This document shows positions 50,843-61,175 of a stretch of 64,000 nucleotides of DNA, in pieces. Below the pieces are notes generated by a model. That model saw only the letters and a list, made by a program, of their open reading frames with translations, made no database searches and was not told the DNA's origin. The DNA comes from Actinopolymorpha alba DSM 45243. Its GTDB lineage: Bacteria > Actinomycetota > Actinomycetes > Propionibacteriales > Actinopolymorphaceae. The stretch is from contig NZ_KB892708.1 of NCBI RefSeq assembly GCF_000373925.1, positions 124,001-188,000 on the forward strand, written 5' to 3'. The position numbers were made by a program, and so were the translations under genes. Each line of letters opens with the position of its first letter. The stretch's first letter is position 1.

Positions 50843-51769
50843 GTGCGACTGCTTTTCGCGGGGACGCCAGAACCAGCGGTAGCTTCACTCGAAGCCATCC
50901 TGGCAAGTGACCACGAGGTCGTGGCGGTGTTGACCCGACCGGACGCGCCATCGGGTCGGGGACGCAGGTTGCAACCGTCGCCGGTGGCCGAGCGGGCACG
51001 GGCCGAGGGCCTTGAGGTGCTCACGCCGACGTCAGCCAAGGACCCGGCGTTCCTGGAGCGACTGAAGGAGATCGCGCCCGACTGCTGCCCGGTCGTCGCC
51101 TACGGCGGCCTGCTGCCACAGAACGTTCTCGACGTGCCGCCCGAAGGCTGGGTCAACCTGCACTTCTCGTTGTTGCCGGCCTGGCGGGGCGCCGCGCCCG
51201 TCCAGCACGCGATCCGCGCGGGCGACGATCTCACCGGTGCGACGACGTTCCGGATCGTGAAGGAACTCGACGCCGGCCCGGTGTTCGGGTTCGTCACCGA
51301 GCCGATCCAACCGGCCGACACCGCGGGTGACCTGCTCGGGCGCCTCTCCGAGAGTGGGGCCCGACTGCTCGTTCACACCCTGGACGGGATCGCCTCCGGC
51401 GCTCTCGAGGCCCAGCCACAGCCGGCCGAGGGCGTGACCTACGCCAGCAAGGTGACGGTCGACGACGTACGCGTCGACTGGAGCGCACCCGCGTTCGCGA
51501 TCGACCGCCTGATCCGCTCCGCGACTCCGGACCCAGGTGCGTGGAGCACGTTCCGGGACGAACGCCTGAAGCTCGGGCCGGTCACCATCGCCAGCGATAC
51601 GGCCGAGCTGGCTCCAGGTGAGATCGCCGCGGAGAAGTCCCGCGTTCTCGTCGGTACCGGGAGCGTGCCGGTGGTCCTCGGACAGGTGCAGGCTCGCGGC
51701 AAGCGGATGATGCCGGCCTCCGACTGGGTCCGGGGTAGTCACCTGGGCTCGGGGGAGCGGCTGGCGTGA
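50843..51769 (+). CDS. fmt: Methionyl-tRNA formyltransferase
   Basis: 308 aa. [16 protein letters not shown] start, catalytic [20 protein letters not shown] and [10 protein letters not shown]-terminal OB-fold tRNA-binding domain. Formylates initiator Met-tRNA, the reaction whose product Def later reverses. GTG immediately after the def TAA; its stop overlaps rsmB (GTGA). Confidence 0.96.
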   Translation: MRLLFAGTPEPAVASLEAILASDHEVVAVLTRPDAPSGRGRRLQPSPVAERARAEGLEVLTPTSAKDPAFLERLKEIAPDCCPVVAYGGLLPQNVLDVPPEGWVNLHFSLLPAWRGAAPVQHAIRAGDDLTGATTFRIVKELDAGPVFGFVTEPIQPADTAGDLLGRLSESGARLLVHTLDGIASGALEAQPQPAEGVTYASKVTVDDVRVDWSAPAFAIDRLIRSATPDPGAWSTFRDERLKLGPVTIASDTAELAPGEIAAEKSRVLVGTGSVPVVLGQVQARGKRMMPASDWVRGSHLGSGERLA

Positions 51770-53184
51770 GCCGGCCGCACGTGCGCACTCCGCACCGGGC
51801 TGGGCATGGTGGTTCCAGCCGGCGCCCGTCCACTGTCGATCCGGTGCGGCTGGTCGCCTACGACGTGGTCCATGCGGTGACGACCCGAGATGCGTACGCC
51901 AACCTGGCGCTCGCCGCTGCGCTGCGGGAGCGGGGGCTCGGCGGCCGGGACGCGGCGTTCGCGACCGAACTCGCGAACGGCACGCTGCGCCGCCGCGGCA
52001 CCTATGACCGGGTGCTGGGGCGCTGCGTCAACCGGAAGTTGCGGGACCTCGATCCCGAGGTGCTCGACGTACTCCGGTTGGGTGCACATCAGGTGCTCGG
52101 CATGCGGGTCCCGCCGCACGCGGCCGTGGCCACGAGCGTCGACCTGGCGCGCCGGGTCGCGGGAGTCGGGGCGTCGAAGCTCGTCAACGCCGTCCTGCGC
52201 AAGGTGGCGGCCCGCGATCTTCCGGGCTGGCTCGCCGAGTTCGCACCCGACTACGAGGCCGATCCGCTGAGCCATCTGGGCGCAGTGCACAGCCATCCGC
52301 GCTGGATCGTGGCGGCGTTCCGCGACGCGCTGGGCGGGTCTTTGGAGGAGACAGCGGCCCTGCTCGCCGCCGACAACGAGCCGGCCCGGGTCGCCGTCGC
52401 CGCCTGGCCCGGGCGGTCGACCGTCGACGAACTCCAGGCCGCCGGCGCTCGTCCCGGTCTGTGGTCGCCGTACGCCGCGATCCTCGACGAGGGCGACCCG
52501 CACCGCATTCCCGCGGTCGCGGCCGGGCGGGCCGGTGTCCAGGACGAGGGCAGCCAACTGGTGGCGCTCGCGCTCGCCCACGCCGAGCTCGACGGCCCGG
52601 ACTCGACCTGGCTGGACCTGTGTGCGGGCCCGGGCGGCAAGGCGGCCTTGCTCGCCGGGCTCGCCGCACAGCGCTCGGCGCGGCTCCTCGCCGTGGAGCG
52701 GCAGCCCCATCGAGCCGCGCTCGTGGCCCGAAACCTCCGGGGCGGTGCGGGCGTACTCGCCACGGTCGTGGCCGACGGCACGGTGCCGCCGTGGCGCGGC
52801 GGACGCTTCGACCGGGTGCTCGTCGACGTACCCTGCACCGGCCTCGGCGCTCTGCGGCGGCGTCCGGAAGCTCGCTGGCGGCGCGAGCCAGCGGACGTGC
52901 GCGCGCTACGGCCCCTGCAGCTCGGCCTGCTCGAGTCCGCCCTCGACGCCGTCCGTCCTGGCGGAGTGGTTGCCTACGTCACCTGCTCGCCCCACTTGGC
53001 GGAGACCCGGGACATCGTGGCGACGGTGCTGGCCGGCCGCGCTGAGGTGGAGCGGATAGACGCCCGGCCGCTGCTGCCCGGCGTACCCGACCTCGGTGAC
53101 GGGCCCGACGTGCAGCTGTGGCCACATCGACACGGCACCGACGCGATGTACCTCGCGCTGCTGCGGCGGACGTCGCGTCAGTAG
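51766..53184 (+). CDS. rsmB: 16S rRNA (cytosine-967-C5) methyltransferase
   Basis: 472 aa. N-terminal NusB-like RNA-binding domain ([22 protein letters not shown]), then a Rossmann methyltransferase ([30 protein letters not shown]). Catalytic Cys407 (TCSPH) and Cys357 (VPCTGLG) are the two-cysteine pair of m5C methylases. GTG start inside the fmt stop. Confidence 0.94.
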   Translation: MSRPHVRTPHRAGHGGSSRRPSTVDPVRLVAYDVVHAVTTRDAYANLALAAALRERGLGGRDAAFATELANGTLRRRGTYDRVLGRCVNRKLRDLDPEVLDVLRLGAHQVLGMRVPPHAAVATSVDLARRVAGVGASKLVNAVLRKVAARDLPGWLAEFAPDYEADPLSHLGAVHSHPRWIVAAFRDALGGSLEETAALLAADNEPARVAVAAWPGRSTVDELQAAGARPGLWSPYAAILDEGDPHRIPAVAAGRAGVQDEGSQLVALALAHAELDGPDSTWLDLCAGPGGKAALLAGLAAQRSARLLAVERQPHRAALVARNLRGGAGVLATVVADGTVPPWRGGRFDRVLVDVPCTGLGALRRRPEARWRREPADVRALRPLQLGLLESALDAVRPGGVVAYVTCSPHLAETRDIVATVLAGRAEVERIDARPLLPGVPDLGDGPDVQLWPHRHGTDAMYLALLRRTSRQ

Positions 53185-53187
53185 ACT
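53182..53187 (+). promoter_or_regulatory. Possible -10 element for rpe
   Basis: TAGACT overlaps the rsmB stop and ends 9 nt before the rpe ATG; no SD. Confidence 0.35.
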
Positions 53188-53196
53188 CGCGCCGCG

Positions 53197-53883
53197 ATGG
53201 GAGTCCAGATTTCACCAAGCCTTCTCTCCGCCGATTTCGCGCGTCTGGCTGACGCGGCGGCGGCGGTTCCGCACGCCGACTGGCTCCACGTCGACGTGAT
53301 GGACAACCACTTCGTCCCCAACCTGACGCTCGGCCTGCCAGTGGTCGAGGCCATGCTCAAGGCCACGCAGATTCCGCTCGACTGCCACCTGATGATCGAG
53401 GACCCTGACCGCTGGGCGCCGGCGTACGCCGAGGTCGGCGTCGGCAGCGTGACCTTCCACGTCGAGGCGGCGCGCGCGCCGATCAGGCTGGCCCGGGAGC
53501 TCCGGTCGCTCGGCACCCGTGCCGGGATGGCGTTGAAGCCCGCGACGCCGGTCGATCCCTACGAAGACCTGCTGCCCGAACTCGACATGCTGCTCGTCAT
53601 GACCGTCGAGCCGGGTTTTGGCGGCCAGAAGTTCCTGGACGTCTGCCTGCCGAAGGTGCGGCGGGCGCGGGAGCTGATCGCACGTCACGGGCTGGAGCTG
53701 TGGCTCCAGGTCGACGGGGGAGTCTCTGCCGAGACCATCGAGCGGTGCGCGGAGGCGGGTGCCGACGTGTTCGTGGCGGGTTCAGCGGTGTTCGGGGCCG
53801 ACGACCCTGATCGGATGGTGGAGGAGCTGCGGCGGCTGGCCGAGAGTGCGGGACCGAGTTCGAACGCGGGCCTCACCTCCTGA
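53197..53883 (+). CDS. rpe: Ribulose-phosphate 3-epimerase
   Basis: 228-aa TIM barrel. [46 protein letters not shown] and [11 protein letters not shown] supply the metal-binding His/Asp set. Interconverts ribulose-5-P and xylulose-5-P. Placement after rsmB is conserved in actinobacteria and often precedes the riboflavin genes, as here after one intervening gene. Confidence 0.96.
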   Translation: MGVQISPSLLSADFARLADAAAAVPHADWLHVDVMDNHFVPNLTLGLPVVEAMLKATQIPLDCHLMIEDPDRWAPAYAEVGVGSVTFHVEAARAPIRLARELRSLGTRAGMALKPATPVDPYEDLLPELDMLLVMTVEPGFGGQKFLDVCLPKVRRARELIARHGLELWLQVDGGVSAETIERCAEAGADVFVAGSAVFGADDPDRMVEELRRLAESAGPSSNAGLTS

Positions 53884-54104
53884 GAGGTCAGGGATTCGCT
53901 CCGGCCCTCGCCGTTGGCACTGCCGCGAGCCACCGGACGGCGGCCCCACGCGGGCTTCGGCCGTCTGGGGCCAACCCCCACCGCAGTGTGCGGACGAGGA
54001 ATCGTCACGTCGGGTAGTACCGCGACGATCACGTGGGGTGGAGGAAACATCCATTCCTCGATCACCGTCTCACGTTGTAACAAAGCTTCGGGCAAGATCG
54101 GCCC

Positions 54105-57100
54105 ATGCTGAGACGTTCCCGGTTGGCGATTGCCGGCCTGTCCACGGTGGTCGCCGCCAGCCTCGGCGTGCTGCCCGCCGGCGCCGCGACGCCGGCAACA
54201 TCCGCACCGCCCGCCCCGGTCACGCGAGCCGGCGGATCCGCTGTCGAGGGTTCGGTCACCACCATCACGCTCGTGACCGGTGACCGTGTGCGGCTGATGA
54301 AACTTCCCGACGGCAGCCTCACGACGCGCGCCGAACCCGCGGAGGGGCGGGCTCGGATCGGGTTCGTGGAGCGCCGCAACGGCGACCGGATCCAGGTGAT
54401 CCCCACTGACGCCGCACCGTTGCTGGCCTCGGGTGCGCTCGACCCGAGGCTGTTCGACGTCACCGGGCTGGCCGCGATGGGATACGACGACGCGCGGCGT
54501 TCCGACGTACCCGTGATCCTGCAGTACGCCGACACGCCACGGACCTTGGCCCTGCCGAAGGGAGCCAGCCAGAAGCGGCTCGGCGCCCTCGACGCGGTCG
54601 CGGTGCGTACGAAGAAGGCAGACGCACCGGCGTTCTGGTCGTCGCTGATCGCCTCCTCCGGCGCTTCGGTGCGGTCGGATGGCGCGACGGGCGCGACCAC
54701 GCTGGCGGCGGGGGTAAAGAAGATCTGGCTCGACGGGATGGCTGAGCCCGCCCTGGACCAGAGCGTTCCGCAGGTGGGCGCTCCGTCTGCATGGGAGGCG
54801 GGCTTCGACGGGACGGGTGTCACCGTCGCCGTCCTCGACACCGGAATCGACACGAGCCACCCCGACCTCGCCGGGCGGATCGAGCAGGCCCGCAACTTCA
54901 CCGACGAAGCCGCCAGAGACACCGTGGGACACGGCACTCACGTCGCGTCGACGATCGCGGGCACCGGCGCGGCCTCGCAGGGGAAGTACAAGGGCGTGGC
55001 GCCTGGAGCGTCCCTGCTCGACGGCAAGGTGTGCACCGAGGTCGGGTGCCAGGAGTCCGCGATCCTCGCCGGTATGGAGTGGGCTGCCACCAGCGGTGCC
55101 GAGATCGTCAACATGAGCTTGTCGTCGTACGAAGCCAGCGACGGCACCGACCTCCTCTCCCAGGGCGTCGACCGGCTCACCGCGGAGACCGGCACGTTGT
55201 TCGTCGTGGCGACCGGCAACGACCGCGTGGTCGGCGCGCCTGGCGCGGCCACCAGCGCGCTCACCGTCGGCGCGGTCGACAAGTCCGACCAGCTGGCGAG
55301 GTTCTCCGGACGGGGTCCGCGCCTGAACGACTACGCCGTCAAGCCCGACCTGACGGGCCCTGGTGTCGCGATCGCCGCCGCGCGGGCGGACGGCACCACC
55401 ATGGGCGAGGTCGTGGAGGAGAGGTACGTCCGGGCCAGCGGGACCTCCATGGCGACGCCGCACGTCGCCGGCGCCGCCGCGATCCTCGCCCAGCAGCACC
55501 CGACCTGGAAGGCCGGCCAGCTCAAGCCGGCGTTGACCGGCTCCGCCGAGCGCCAGCAGGGCCAGAGCGTCTTCGAGCAGGGCAGCGGCCGCCTCGACGT
55601 CGGCCGGGCCGTGAGCCAGCAGGTCAGCGCCGCGTCTGCCAGCGTCTCGGCGTACCTCCGCTATCCCCACCCGGATCCCGCGACCAGGACACTGACGTAC
55701 CGCAACGACGGTGACACCCCGGTGACGCTGGCGCTCGAGCTCAACCTCACCGGCCCCGACGGCGGGCCGATGCCGGCCTCGGCGGTCACGCTCGACACGA
55801 CGAGCCTGACCGTGCCCGCGCACGCGGAGGCCAAGGCCGTCCTCACCGTCGACCCCGCCAAGGCGCCGACCGGCCTGGCGTCCGGGTGGGTCACCGCGCG
55901 GTCCGGCGACCTCCAGATCCAGACCAGCGTGGGGGTGATGGTCGAGCCGGAGTCGTACGACCTGACGATCCGCGCGACCGACCGGGACGGGCTGCAGACC
56001 GGCGCGCTCCTCGGACTGGCCGACCTGGCCGACGGCAAGATCAGCGAGCTTCGGTGGTCCGACGGCGCGATGCGGGGCCGGATCGAAGCTGGTGCCTACT
56101 CGCTGTCGGGCCTGATCCTCAGCCTCGACGAAAACGGTTGGCCCAAGGACGCCACGCTGCTCGGCAACCCGAAGCTCGTCGTCGACCGCGACCTTGACCT
56201 GGCGTTCGACGCCCGGCAGGGTCATGCACCGGGCGCCCGGCTGCCCGACTCCAAGGCGAAGGCTGTCGGGGATCCCTGGATCGGTGTGATCGAGGAGCTT
56301 GCCGGGAGCAGGGCCTTCACCAGCGTGCGCGGTGGCGAGGGCTTCGAGATCTTCGCCCTTCCGAGCCCCACCGCGACCAAGGACCGCCCCTACACGTTCC
56401 TCTACGCCCAGAGCTACGCCGGGCCCGACGCGGCGAAGCAGTCGTACTACAACCTGGCGTTCCCGGTACGCGGCCAGATCCCGGCGCGGCTCACCTTCAC
56501 CGCGGCTCGGCGTGACCTGGCCGAGGTGTCGGCGCAGTACGGCACGCCGGGCACGACCGATGGTCTAGGTGCCCGCCAGAACAGTGTGATCCTCGACGAG
56601 TTCCCGACCTTCCCGGTCGCGGTCGCGTATCGGGTGACGGCGCCGGCGCAGGGCACGGAGTACTTCACGGCCGACCGGATGCGGTGGAGCGGGCAGTTCT
56701 GGCTTGACGAACTCCTCGGCCGCTACGCGGAAATCTATGAGGACGGCCCGATCGAGCGGTTCGCCGCGCGGAAGCGGTACACCCGGGCCTGGAACACTCC
56801 CGCGTTCGGTCCGTCGGCCTGGGCCACGCACGGTGCGACGATCGACGTCTTCCCGACGGTGGCACAGACCGGGCAGTGGGGACACCGGTTGCTCTACAAC
56901 CCCGCGAACGTCACCGGTGGCCTCGCCTTGGCGCGGAACGGCAAGAAGGTCGGCGAGAGCGACATTCCCTTCTTCGGGTCGTTCGAGGTGCCGGCCGACG
57001 AGGCGACGTACACCCTCGACTATCAGGTCGCCGGGCAGATGCCCGGGTGGAAGTACGCCACGAAGCTCGACACCCGCTGGACGTTCCGGTCCGCCCGGCC

Positions 57101-57455
57101 GGCGGGTGACGAGCCGGCCGATCTGCCGTTGCTGAACGTGAAGGTCTCGGGTGCCTTCGACGCACTGGGTCGGGCACCGCTCAACAAGCCGTTCCCGCTC
57201 AGCGTCCGGATCGAACGCCCAGAGGGTGGTAGCCGGATCACTAGCCTCAGCCTCGAGGTGTCGTACGACGACGGCAAGCGCTGGCAGTCGGTGCCGGTAA
57301 CCGGGCGTACGGCCGATGGCGGCACCGCGTCCGTCAGGCATCCGTCGGCGGTGGCTGGCGGGTTCGTCTCGCTGCGGGTGAAGGGCAAGGACGCCAGCGG
57401 CAACGCGGTCGAGCAGACCGTGATCCGGTCGTACGGTGTGGCGCCACGGAAGTAA
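54105..57455 (+). CDS. Large secreted S8 subtilisin-like protease
   Basis: 1116 aa. Sec signal peptide (about 1-28, ending LPAGAA), a propeptide (TLVTGDRVRLMKLPDGSL onward), then the S8 domain with Asp245 (VLDTGIDTSHP), His276 (GHGTHVAS), oxyanion Asn372 (VATGN) and Ser448 (GTSMATPHVAGA). About 600 residues of beta-rich C-terminus follow. Active extracellularly. CAAGAT-N6-ATG hints at a leaderless start but the -10 is imperfect. The 221 bp before it hold no gene. It interrupts the common rpe-to-rib gene order. Confidence 0.92.
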   Translation: MLRRSRLAIAGLSTVVAASLGVLPAGAATPATSAPPAPVTRAGGSAVEGSVTTITLVTGDRVRLMKLPDGSLTTRAEPAEGRARIGFVERRNGDRIQVIPTDAAPLLASGALDPRLFDVTGLAAMGYDDARRSDVPVILQYADTPRTLALPKGASQKRLGALDAVAVRTKKADAPAFWSSLIASSGASVRSDGATGATTLAAGVKKIWLDGMAEPALDQSVPQVGAPSAWEAGFDGTGVTVAVLDTGIDTSHPDLAGRIEQARNFTDEAARDTVGHGTHVASTIAGTGAASQGKYKGVAPGASLLDGKVCTEVGCQESAILAGMEWAATSGAEIVNMSLSSYEASDGTDLLSQGVDRLTAETGTLFVVATGNDRVVGAPGAATSALTVGAVDKSDQLARFSGRGPRLNDYAVKPDLTGPGVAIAAARADGTTMGEVVEERYVRASGTSMATPHVAGAAAILAQQHPTWKAGQLKPALTGSAERQQGQSVFEQGSGRLDVGRAVSQQVSAASASVSAYLRYPHPDPATRTLTYRNDGDTPVTLALELNLTGPDGGPMPASAVTLDTTSLTVPAHAEAKAVLTVDPAKAPTGLASGWVTARSGDLQIQTSVGVMVEPESYDLTIRATDRDGLQTGALLGLADLADGKISELRWSDGAMRGRIEAGAYSLSGLILSLDENGWPKDATLLGNPKLVVDRDLDLAFDARQGHAPGARLPDSKAKAVGDPWIGVIEELAGSRAFTSVRGGEGFEIFALPSPTATKDRPYTFLYAQSYAGPDAAKQSYYNLAFPVRGQIPARLTFTAARRDLAEVSAQYGTPGTTDGLGARQNSVILDEFPTFPVAVAYRVTAPAQGTEYFTADRMRWSGQFWLDELLGRYAEIYEDGPIERFAARKRYTRAWNTPAFGPSAWATHGATIDVFPTVAQTGQWGHRLLYNPANVTGGLALARNGKKVGESDIPFFGSFEVPADEATYTLDYQVAGQMPGWKYATKLDTRWTFRSARPAGDEPADLPLLNVKVSGAFDALGRAPLNKPFPLSVRIERPEGGSRITSLSLEVSYDDGKRWQSVPVTGRTADGGTASVRHPSAVAGGFVSLRVKGKDASGNAVEQTVIRSYGVAPRK

Positions 57456-57514
57456 CCGTGCGGGCTGGGTCCGGGGAGCGTTGGTCGTTTCTCCCGGACC
57501 GGGCCGCGGCGTTG

Positions 57515-57579
57515 ATGATCAACGGTCCCGGAATCGGACATTCACGTGGGAGCTGTCCGATTCGGGGACCGTTGATCAT
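57515..57579. repeat. 26-bp inverted repeat / terminator-like hairpin after the protease gene
   Basis: Arms 57515-57540 and 57554-57579 are complementary at 25 of 26 positions (one G-G mismatch) around a 13-nt loop, followed by TTT. Left arm begins ATGATCAACGGTCCC. The length exceeds normal terminators, so it may be a mobile or dispersed palindromic repeat that also ends transcription. Confidence 0.65.
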
Positions 57580-57682
57580 TTTGAGCGGTGGGCGGGCGGG
57601 CCGGCGTGGCGCAGATCATGCCGGCGACCGCTGCCGGATTTGCCTGGGCGTGCCAGACTGAACGACGTACGAGCAAAGCTCG

Positions 57683-57825
57683 CGCGTGCTCCGGGGTCGG
57701 TGTAATTCCGAACCGGCGGTGACAGTCCGCGACCCGGCTGCCGGCCAGATCCCTTGGCTGGCAGACGGTTGACCAGGTGGAACTCCTGGACCGACGGTGA
57801 AAGTCCGGATGGGAGGCAGCACGCG
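57683..57825 (+). ncRNA. FMN riboswitch (RFN element) of the riboflavin operon
   Basis: P1 pairs CGCGTGCT with AGCACGCG (57683-57690 and 57818-57825). Between them are the conserved aptamer blocks: ATTCCGAACCGGCGGT, AGTCCGCGACCCGG, and ACCGACGGTGAAAGTCCGGA followed by TGGGAGG. FMN binding should lower expression of ribE-ribM-ribBA-ribH. Confidence 0.95.
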
Positions 57826-57896
57826 GGCCGCGACCGTACCCTCGGGCTCGCCTGCAGTGGCGACGAAAGCCCTGGGGTGCGCAAGTCGTGACCCTC

Positions 57897-57941
57897 GATC
57901 CTTCCCCGGTGCCGTCTGAGCGGGACCGGAAGGCAGGGATC
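57897..57941 (+). promoter_or_regulatory. Expression-platform hairpin covering the ribE ribosome-binding site
   Basis: GATCCTTCCCCGGT (57897-57910) can pair, with small bulges, with ACCGGAAGGCAGGGATC (57925-57941), which holds the purine-rich SD 6 nt before the ribE GTG. No U-tract follows, so control is more likely translational than by termination. Confidence 0.55.
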
Positions 57942-57946
57942 AGCCG

Positions 57947-58561
57947 GTGTTCACCGGAATCGTCGAAGAACGCGGCGAGGTCATCGACCTCGAACGCCTG
58001 AAAGACTCCGCGCGACTCACCGCGCGCGGCTCGCGGGTCACCACGGACGCGCGTCCCGGCGACTCGATCGCCGTCGACGGCTGCTGTCTCACGGTCGTGG
58101 AGGTGGCTCCCGACCAGGGCCGGTTCACCGTGGACGTGATGGCCGAAAGCCTCGCCCGCACCACCATCGGATCCCTGCGGCCCGGCGTGTCCGTCAACCT
58201 CGAACGCGCCGTACGCGCCGATGGCCGGCTCGGCGGCCACATCGTGCAAGGGCACATTGACGGCACCGGGCGGATCCTCAGCCGGCAGAGCACGCCGCAC
58301 TGGGATCTGGTCGAGATCGCGGTGCCCGCCGGGCTGTCGAAGTACGTCGCGGAGAAGGGCTCTATCGCGGTCGACGGTGTGTCGCTCACCGTGGCCGCCG
58401 TCCAGGACGAGCCGGAGCCGGTGTTCACCGTCGCGCTCATCCCGACGACGCTCAGGTTGACGACCCTCGGCCTGAAGGTGCCCGGCGACCTCGTGAACCT
58501 CGAGGTGGACGTGATCGCGAAGTACGTCGAGCGGCTCTCCGCGGAAGAGGTGTCGGCATGA
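57947..58561 (+). CDS. ribE: Riboflavin synthase (alpha chain)
   Basis: 204 aa with the two-fold lumazine-binding repeat: FTGIVEERGEV ... VNLERAVRADGRLGGHIVQGH and YVAEKGSIAVDGVSLTV ... VNLEVDVIAKYVERL. Dismutates two lumazines to riboflavin. GTG start after the riboswitch; ATGA overlap with ribM. Called ribB or ribC in some nomenclatures. Confidence 0.95.
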   Translation: MFTGIVEERGEVIDLERLKDSARLTARGSRVTTDARPGDSIAVDGCCLTVVEVAPDQGRFTVDVMAESLARTTIGSLRPGVSVNLERAVRADGRLGGHIVQGHIDGTGRILSRQSTPHWDLVEIAVPAGLSKYVAEKGSIAVDGVSLTVAAVQDEPEPVFTVALIPTTLRLTTLGLKVPGDLVNLEVDVIAKYVERLSAEEVSA

Positions 58562-59262
58562 ATTCCGTGACCTGGCTGCTTGACGCCAAGCTGCACATCG
58601 CTGGCTCGGAGATTCTCTGGCGCGAGATCATCGGCAATGGCTTCGGTCTGGCCAGCGCGATCTACGGCATGCGTCGCAAGGTCGGGGCCTGGCCGGTCGG
58701 GATGATAGGTAACGTCCTGCTCTTCACGGTGTTCCTCGGCGGCGTGTTCCACACTCCTCAGAACCTCGACCTGTGGGGCCAGGCCGGTCGGCAGGTGTTC
58801 TTCTTCGCGGTGAGCGCCTACGGATGGTGGCGCTGGCGGCAGACCCGCAGTGGGCATGAGGCGGGTGACGGGGGAGCGGTCGCACCCCGTTGGGCGACCT
58901 GGCGGGAACGCCTGCAGATGCTGGTCGCGGCGGCGGTCGGTGTGGCGGTGTTCTCGTACATCCTTGACCGGCTGGGCTCGTGGGGTCCGCTGGCCGACGC
59001 GTGGATCCTCACCGGCAGCATCCTGGCGACGTACGGCATGGCGCGCGGCTGGGTGGAGTTCTGGCTGATCTGGATCGCGGTCGATGCGGTCGGCGTGCCA
59101 CTACTCGTCGTGGCCGGCTACTACCCCTCGGCAATCCTGTATCTGGTCTATGGCGGCTTCTGCGTCCTCGGCATGGTGACCTGGCTCCGGGTCACGCACC
59201 GTCTGCGGTCGGCACCAGCGCCGCAGCCGGCGGAGGCGCTGGCTGGAGGTGAGTCAGCATGA
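58558..59262 (+). CDS. ribM: Riboflavin transporter, RibM/PnuX type (PnuC family)
   Basis: 234-aa membrane protein with about seven TM segments. [25 protein letters not shown] and [12 protein letters not shown] are PnuC-family motifs. Genes of this type inside FMN-riboswitch operons (ribM of Streptomyces davaonensis, pnuX of corynebacteria) encode riboflavin uptake, so riboflavin is the likely substrate rather than nicotinamide riboside. ATG in the ribE stop. Confidence 0.88.
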   Translation: MNSVTWLLDAKLHIAGSEILWREIIGNGFGLASAIYGMRRKVGAWPVGMIGNVLLFTVFLGGVFHTPQNLDLWGQAGRQVFFFAVSAYGWWRWRQTRSGHEAGDGGAVAPRWATWRERLQMLVAAAVGVAVFSYILDRLGSWGPLADAWILTGSILATYGMARGWVEFWLIWIAVDAVGVPLLVVAGYYPSAILYLVYGGFCVLGMVTWLRVTHRLRSAPAPQPAEALAGGESA

Positions 59263-59342
59263 GCGAGCGCAGCGAGCGAGTCATTCAAGACAGGTCCTGG
59301 GGTGCCTCATGCGCGGCCGAAGCGAAGCGAGGGCGGGCATGA
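59259..59342 (+). other. 27-codon ORF tiling the ribM-ribBA gap, made of an ERSER-type repeat
   Basis: ATG overlaps the ribM stop (ATGA) and its TGA overlaps the ribBA ATG (ATGA). The peptide starts [16 protein letters not shown] and is rich in Ser, Arg and Glu; the DNA is a simple GAGCGAGCGC-like purine-rich repeat at both ends. Similar ERSER-coding repeats occur widely in actinobacterial genomes as I recall. Probably a dispersed repeat tolerated because it keeps the operon coupled. Confidence 0.45.
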
Positions 59343-60601
59343 GCGAGGTTGGGGTTCGTACAGACCCGATCGAGAAGGCCCTGACGGAGCTGGCCGCCGG
59401 CCGTCCGGTCATCGTGGTCGACGACGAGGACCGCGAGAACGAAGGTGACCTCATCTTCACCGCGGGCGCGGCGACACCTGAGCTGCTGGCGTTCACGATC
59501 CGGCACACCAGCGGGGTCGTGTGCGTACCCCTCCTGGGTGAACGCCTTGACCAGCTGGGCATCCCGCCGATGACCGCACACAACCGCGAGTCCATGCGGA
59601 CAGCGTTCGCGGTCAGCGTCGACGCCGCGCGCGGCGTGACGACGGGGATCTCCGCTGCCGACCGGAGCCGCACGATCCAGTTGCTGGCCGATCCCGCGGC
59701 CGGAGCCGAGGACTTCGTACAGCCGGGTCATATCTTCCCGTTGCGCTACCGGCCCGGCGGGGTGCTCGTCCGTCCGGGGCACACCGAGGCGGCCGTCGAC
59801 CTGGCCCGGCTCGCGGGCTGCCCGCCGGCGGGCGTACTCGCCGAACTGGTGAACGACGACGGGACGATGATGCGCGGTCCGCAGCTGCGCGCGTTCGCGG
59901 ACCAGCACGGGCTCGTGCTGGTGTCGATCGCCGATCTCGTCCGGTACCGCCGGCGGCACGAATCCCTCGTCGAGCGGGTGGTCGAGTCACGGTTGCCGAC
60001 GGCGCACGCCGAGTTCCGTTCGATCGGCTACCGGTCCACGGTCGACGGATCGGAGCATGTGGCGCTGGTGAAGGGCGATCCCGCCACCGCGGCCAGCGTT
60101 GTGGTGCGGGTGCACTCGGAATGCCTGACCGGCGACGTGTTCGGATCCCTGCGGTGTGACTGTGGCCCGCAGCTGGAGCGGGCACTCGCCACGGTGGGTC
60201 GGGCCGAGGCCGGTGTCGTCGTGTACCTCCGCGGGCACGAAGGCCGCGGTATCGGTCTGCTGTCGAAGCTGGCGGCTTACCACCTGCAGGACAGCGGCCA
60301 CGACACGGTGGAGGCGAACCTCGCGCTCGGTCTGCCCGCGGACGCGCGTGACTACTGGATCGCCGCGCAGATCCTCACCGATCTGGGCGTACGCCGGCTG
60401 CGGTTGCTCAGCAACAACCCCGCGAAGCGGGCCGGGCTCGAAAGCCACGGTCTCCTCGTGGAGGCGATGGTTCCCCTCACGGTCACGCCGAACGCCGAGA
60501 ACGTTCGCTACTTGCTGACCAAACGGGACCGGCTCGGTCACTTGTTGCCCGACCTCGTCGGGCATCCGGATCTGGACGTCTTGCCTGGGAGGGCATTGTG
60601 A
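59339..60601 (+). CDS. ribBA: Bifunctional DHBP synthase / GTP cyclohydrolase II
   Basis: 420 aa. RibB half: [13 protein letters not shown] and [16 protein letters not shown]. RibA half: zinc Cys262, Cys273, Cys275 ([17 protein letters not shown]) and [11 protein letters not shown]. Supplies both precursors of riboflavin. ATG at 59339 ([15 protein letters not shown]) has GAGGG 5 nt upstream; longer frames read into the repeat. The last residues LGHLL match a normal C-terminus; stop overlaps ribH. Confidence 0.95.
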   Translation: MSEVGVRTDPIEKALTELAAGRPVIVVDDEDRENEGDLIFTAGAATPELLAFTIRHTSGVVCVPLLGERLDQLGIPPMTAHNRESMRTAFAVSVDAARGVTTGISAADRSRTIQLLADPAAGAEDFVQPGHIFPLRYRPGGVLVRPGHTEAAVDLARLAGCPPAGVLAELVNDDGTMMRGPQLRAFADQHGLVLVSIADLVRYRRRHESLVERVVESRLPTAHAEFRSIGYRSTVDGSEHVALVKGDPATAASVVVRVHSECLTGDVFGSLRCDCGPQLERALATVGRAEAGVVVYLRGHEGRGIGLLSKLAAYHLQDSGHDTVEANLALGLPADARDYWIAAQILTDLGVRRLRLLSNNPAKRAGLESHGLLVEAMVPLTVTPNAENVRYLLTKRDRLGHLLPDLVGHPDLDVLPGRAL

Positions 60602-61086
60602 GTGGTACAGGCGCGCCGGTGGTTCGCCCCGGCGCGGTGGACGGCCTGCGGGTCGGCGTGGTGGCGGCTTCCTGGCATGAGCAGGTGATGGGTGGCCTGG
60701 TGGACGGCGCCTTGCGAGCGCTGACCGAGGCCGGGATACCCGAGCCGTTGGTGGTACGAGTGCCGGGGTCGTTCGAGCTGCCGGTCGCGGCGGCCCGCCT
60801 GGCCCGATCCGGTGACGTCGACGCGGTGGTGGCGTTGGGCGCGGTGATCCGCGGCGGCACGCCGCACTTCGACTACGTCTGCCAGGCCGCCACCGTGGGC
60901 CTGACCCAGGTCTCGGTGGAGACCGGCGTACCCGTGGGGTTCGGCGTCCTCACCTGCGACACCGTGGAGCAGGCGCTCGACCGTGCCGGGCTCGCGGGGT
61001 CGGCCGAGGATCGGGGGTACGAAGCGACCCAGGCGGCGCTGGCGACCGCCGCGACACTTCGCGAGCTGCCGGTGCGCGTCGCTTAG
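60598..61086 (+). CDS. ribH: 6,7-Dimethyl-8-ribityllumazine synthase
   Basis: 162 aa. [49 protein letters not shown] with catalytic His90, and [16 protein letters not shown]. Forms the lumazine used by RibE. GTG start within the ribBA stop; last gene of the operon. No ribD in this operon. Confidence 0.96.
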   Translation: MSGTGAPVVRPGAVDGLRVGVVAASWHEQVMGGLVDGALRALTEAGIPEPLVVRVPGSFELPVAAARLARSGDVDAVVALGAVIRGGTPHFDYVCQAATVGLTQVSVETGVPVGFGVLTCDTVEQALDRAGLAGSAEDRGYEATQAALATAATLRELPVRVA

Positions 61087-61123
61087 AGATCGCGCGACCA
61101 CCTAGGCTCGGGGGCGGTCGGTC

Positions 61124-61159
61124 GGCGCCCTGCCGCCACCAGGGGGGCGCCCTGCCGCC
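61124..61159 (+). repeat. Short direct repeat upstream of the LysE gene
   Basis: GGCGCCCTGCCGCC occurs at 61124-61137 and 61146-61159 (period 22 nt). TAGGCT at 61103-61108 is a possible -10 just upstream, so the repeat would lie in the leader. Role unknown. Confidence 0.4.
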
Positions 61160-61175
61160 CCGCCAGGGAGGTGCT

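Noticed and set aside
53685-56225. 846-codon minus-strand open frame opposite rpe and the protease
   Set aside because: Shadow frame crossing two well-supported sense genes and their intergenic region.
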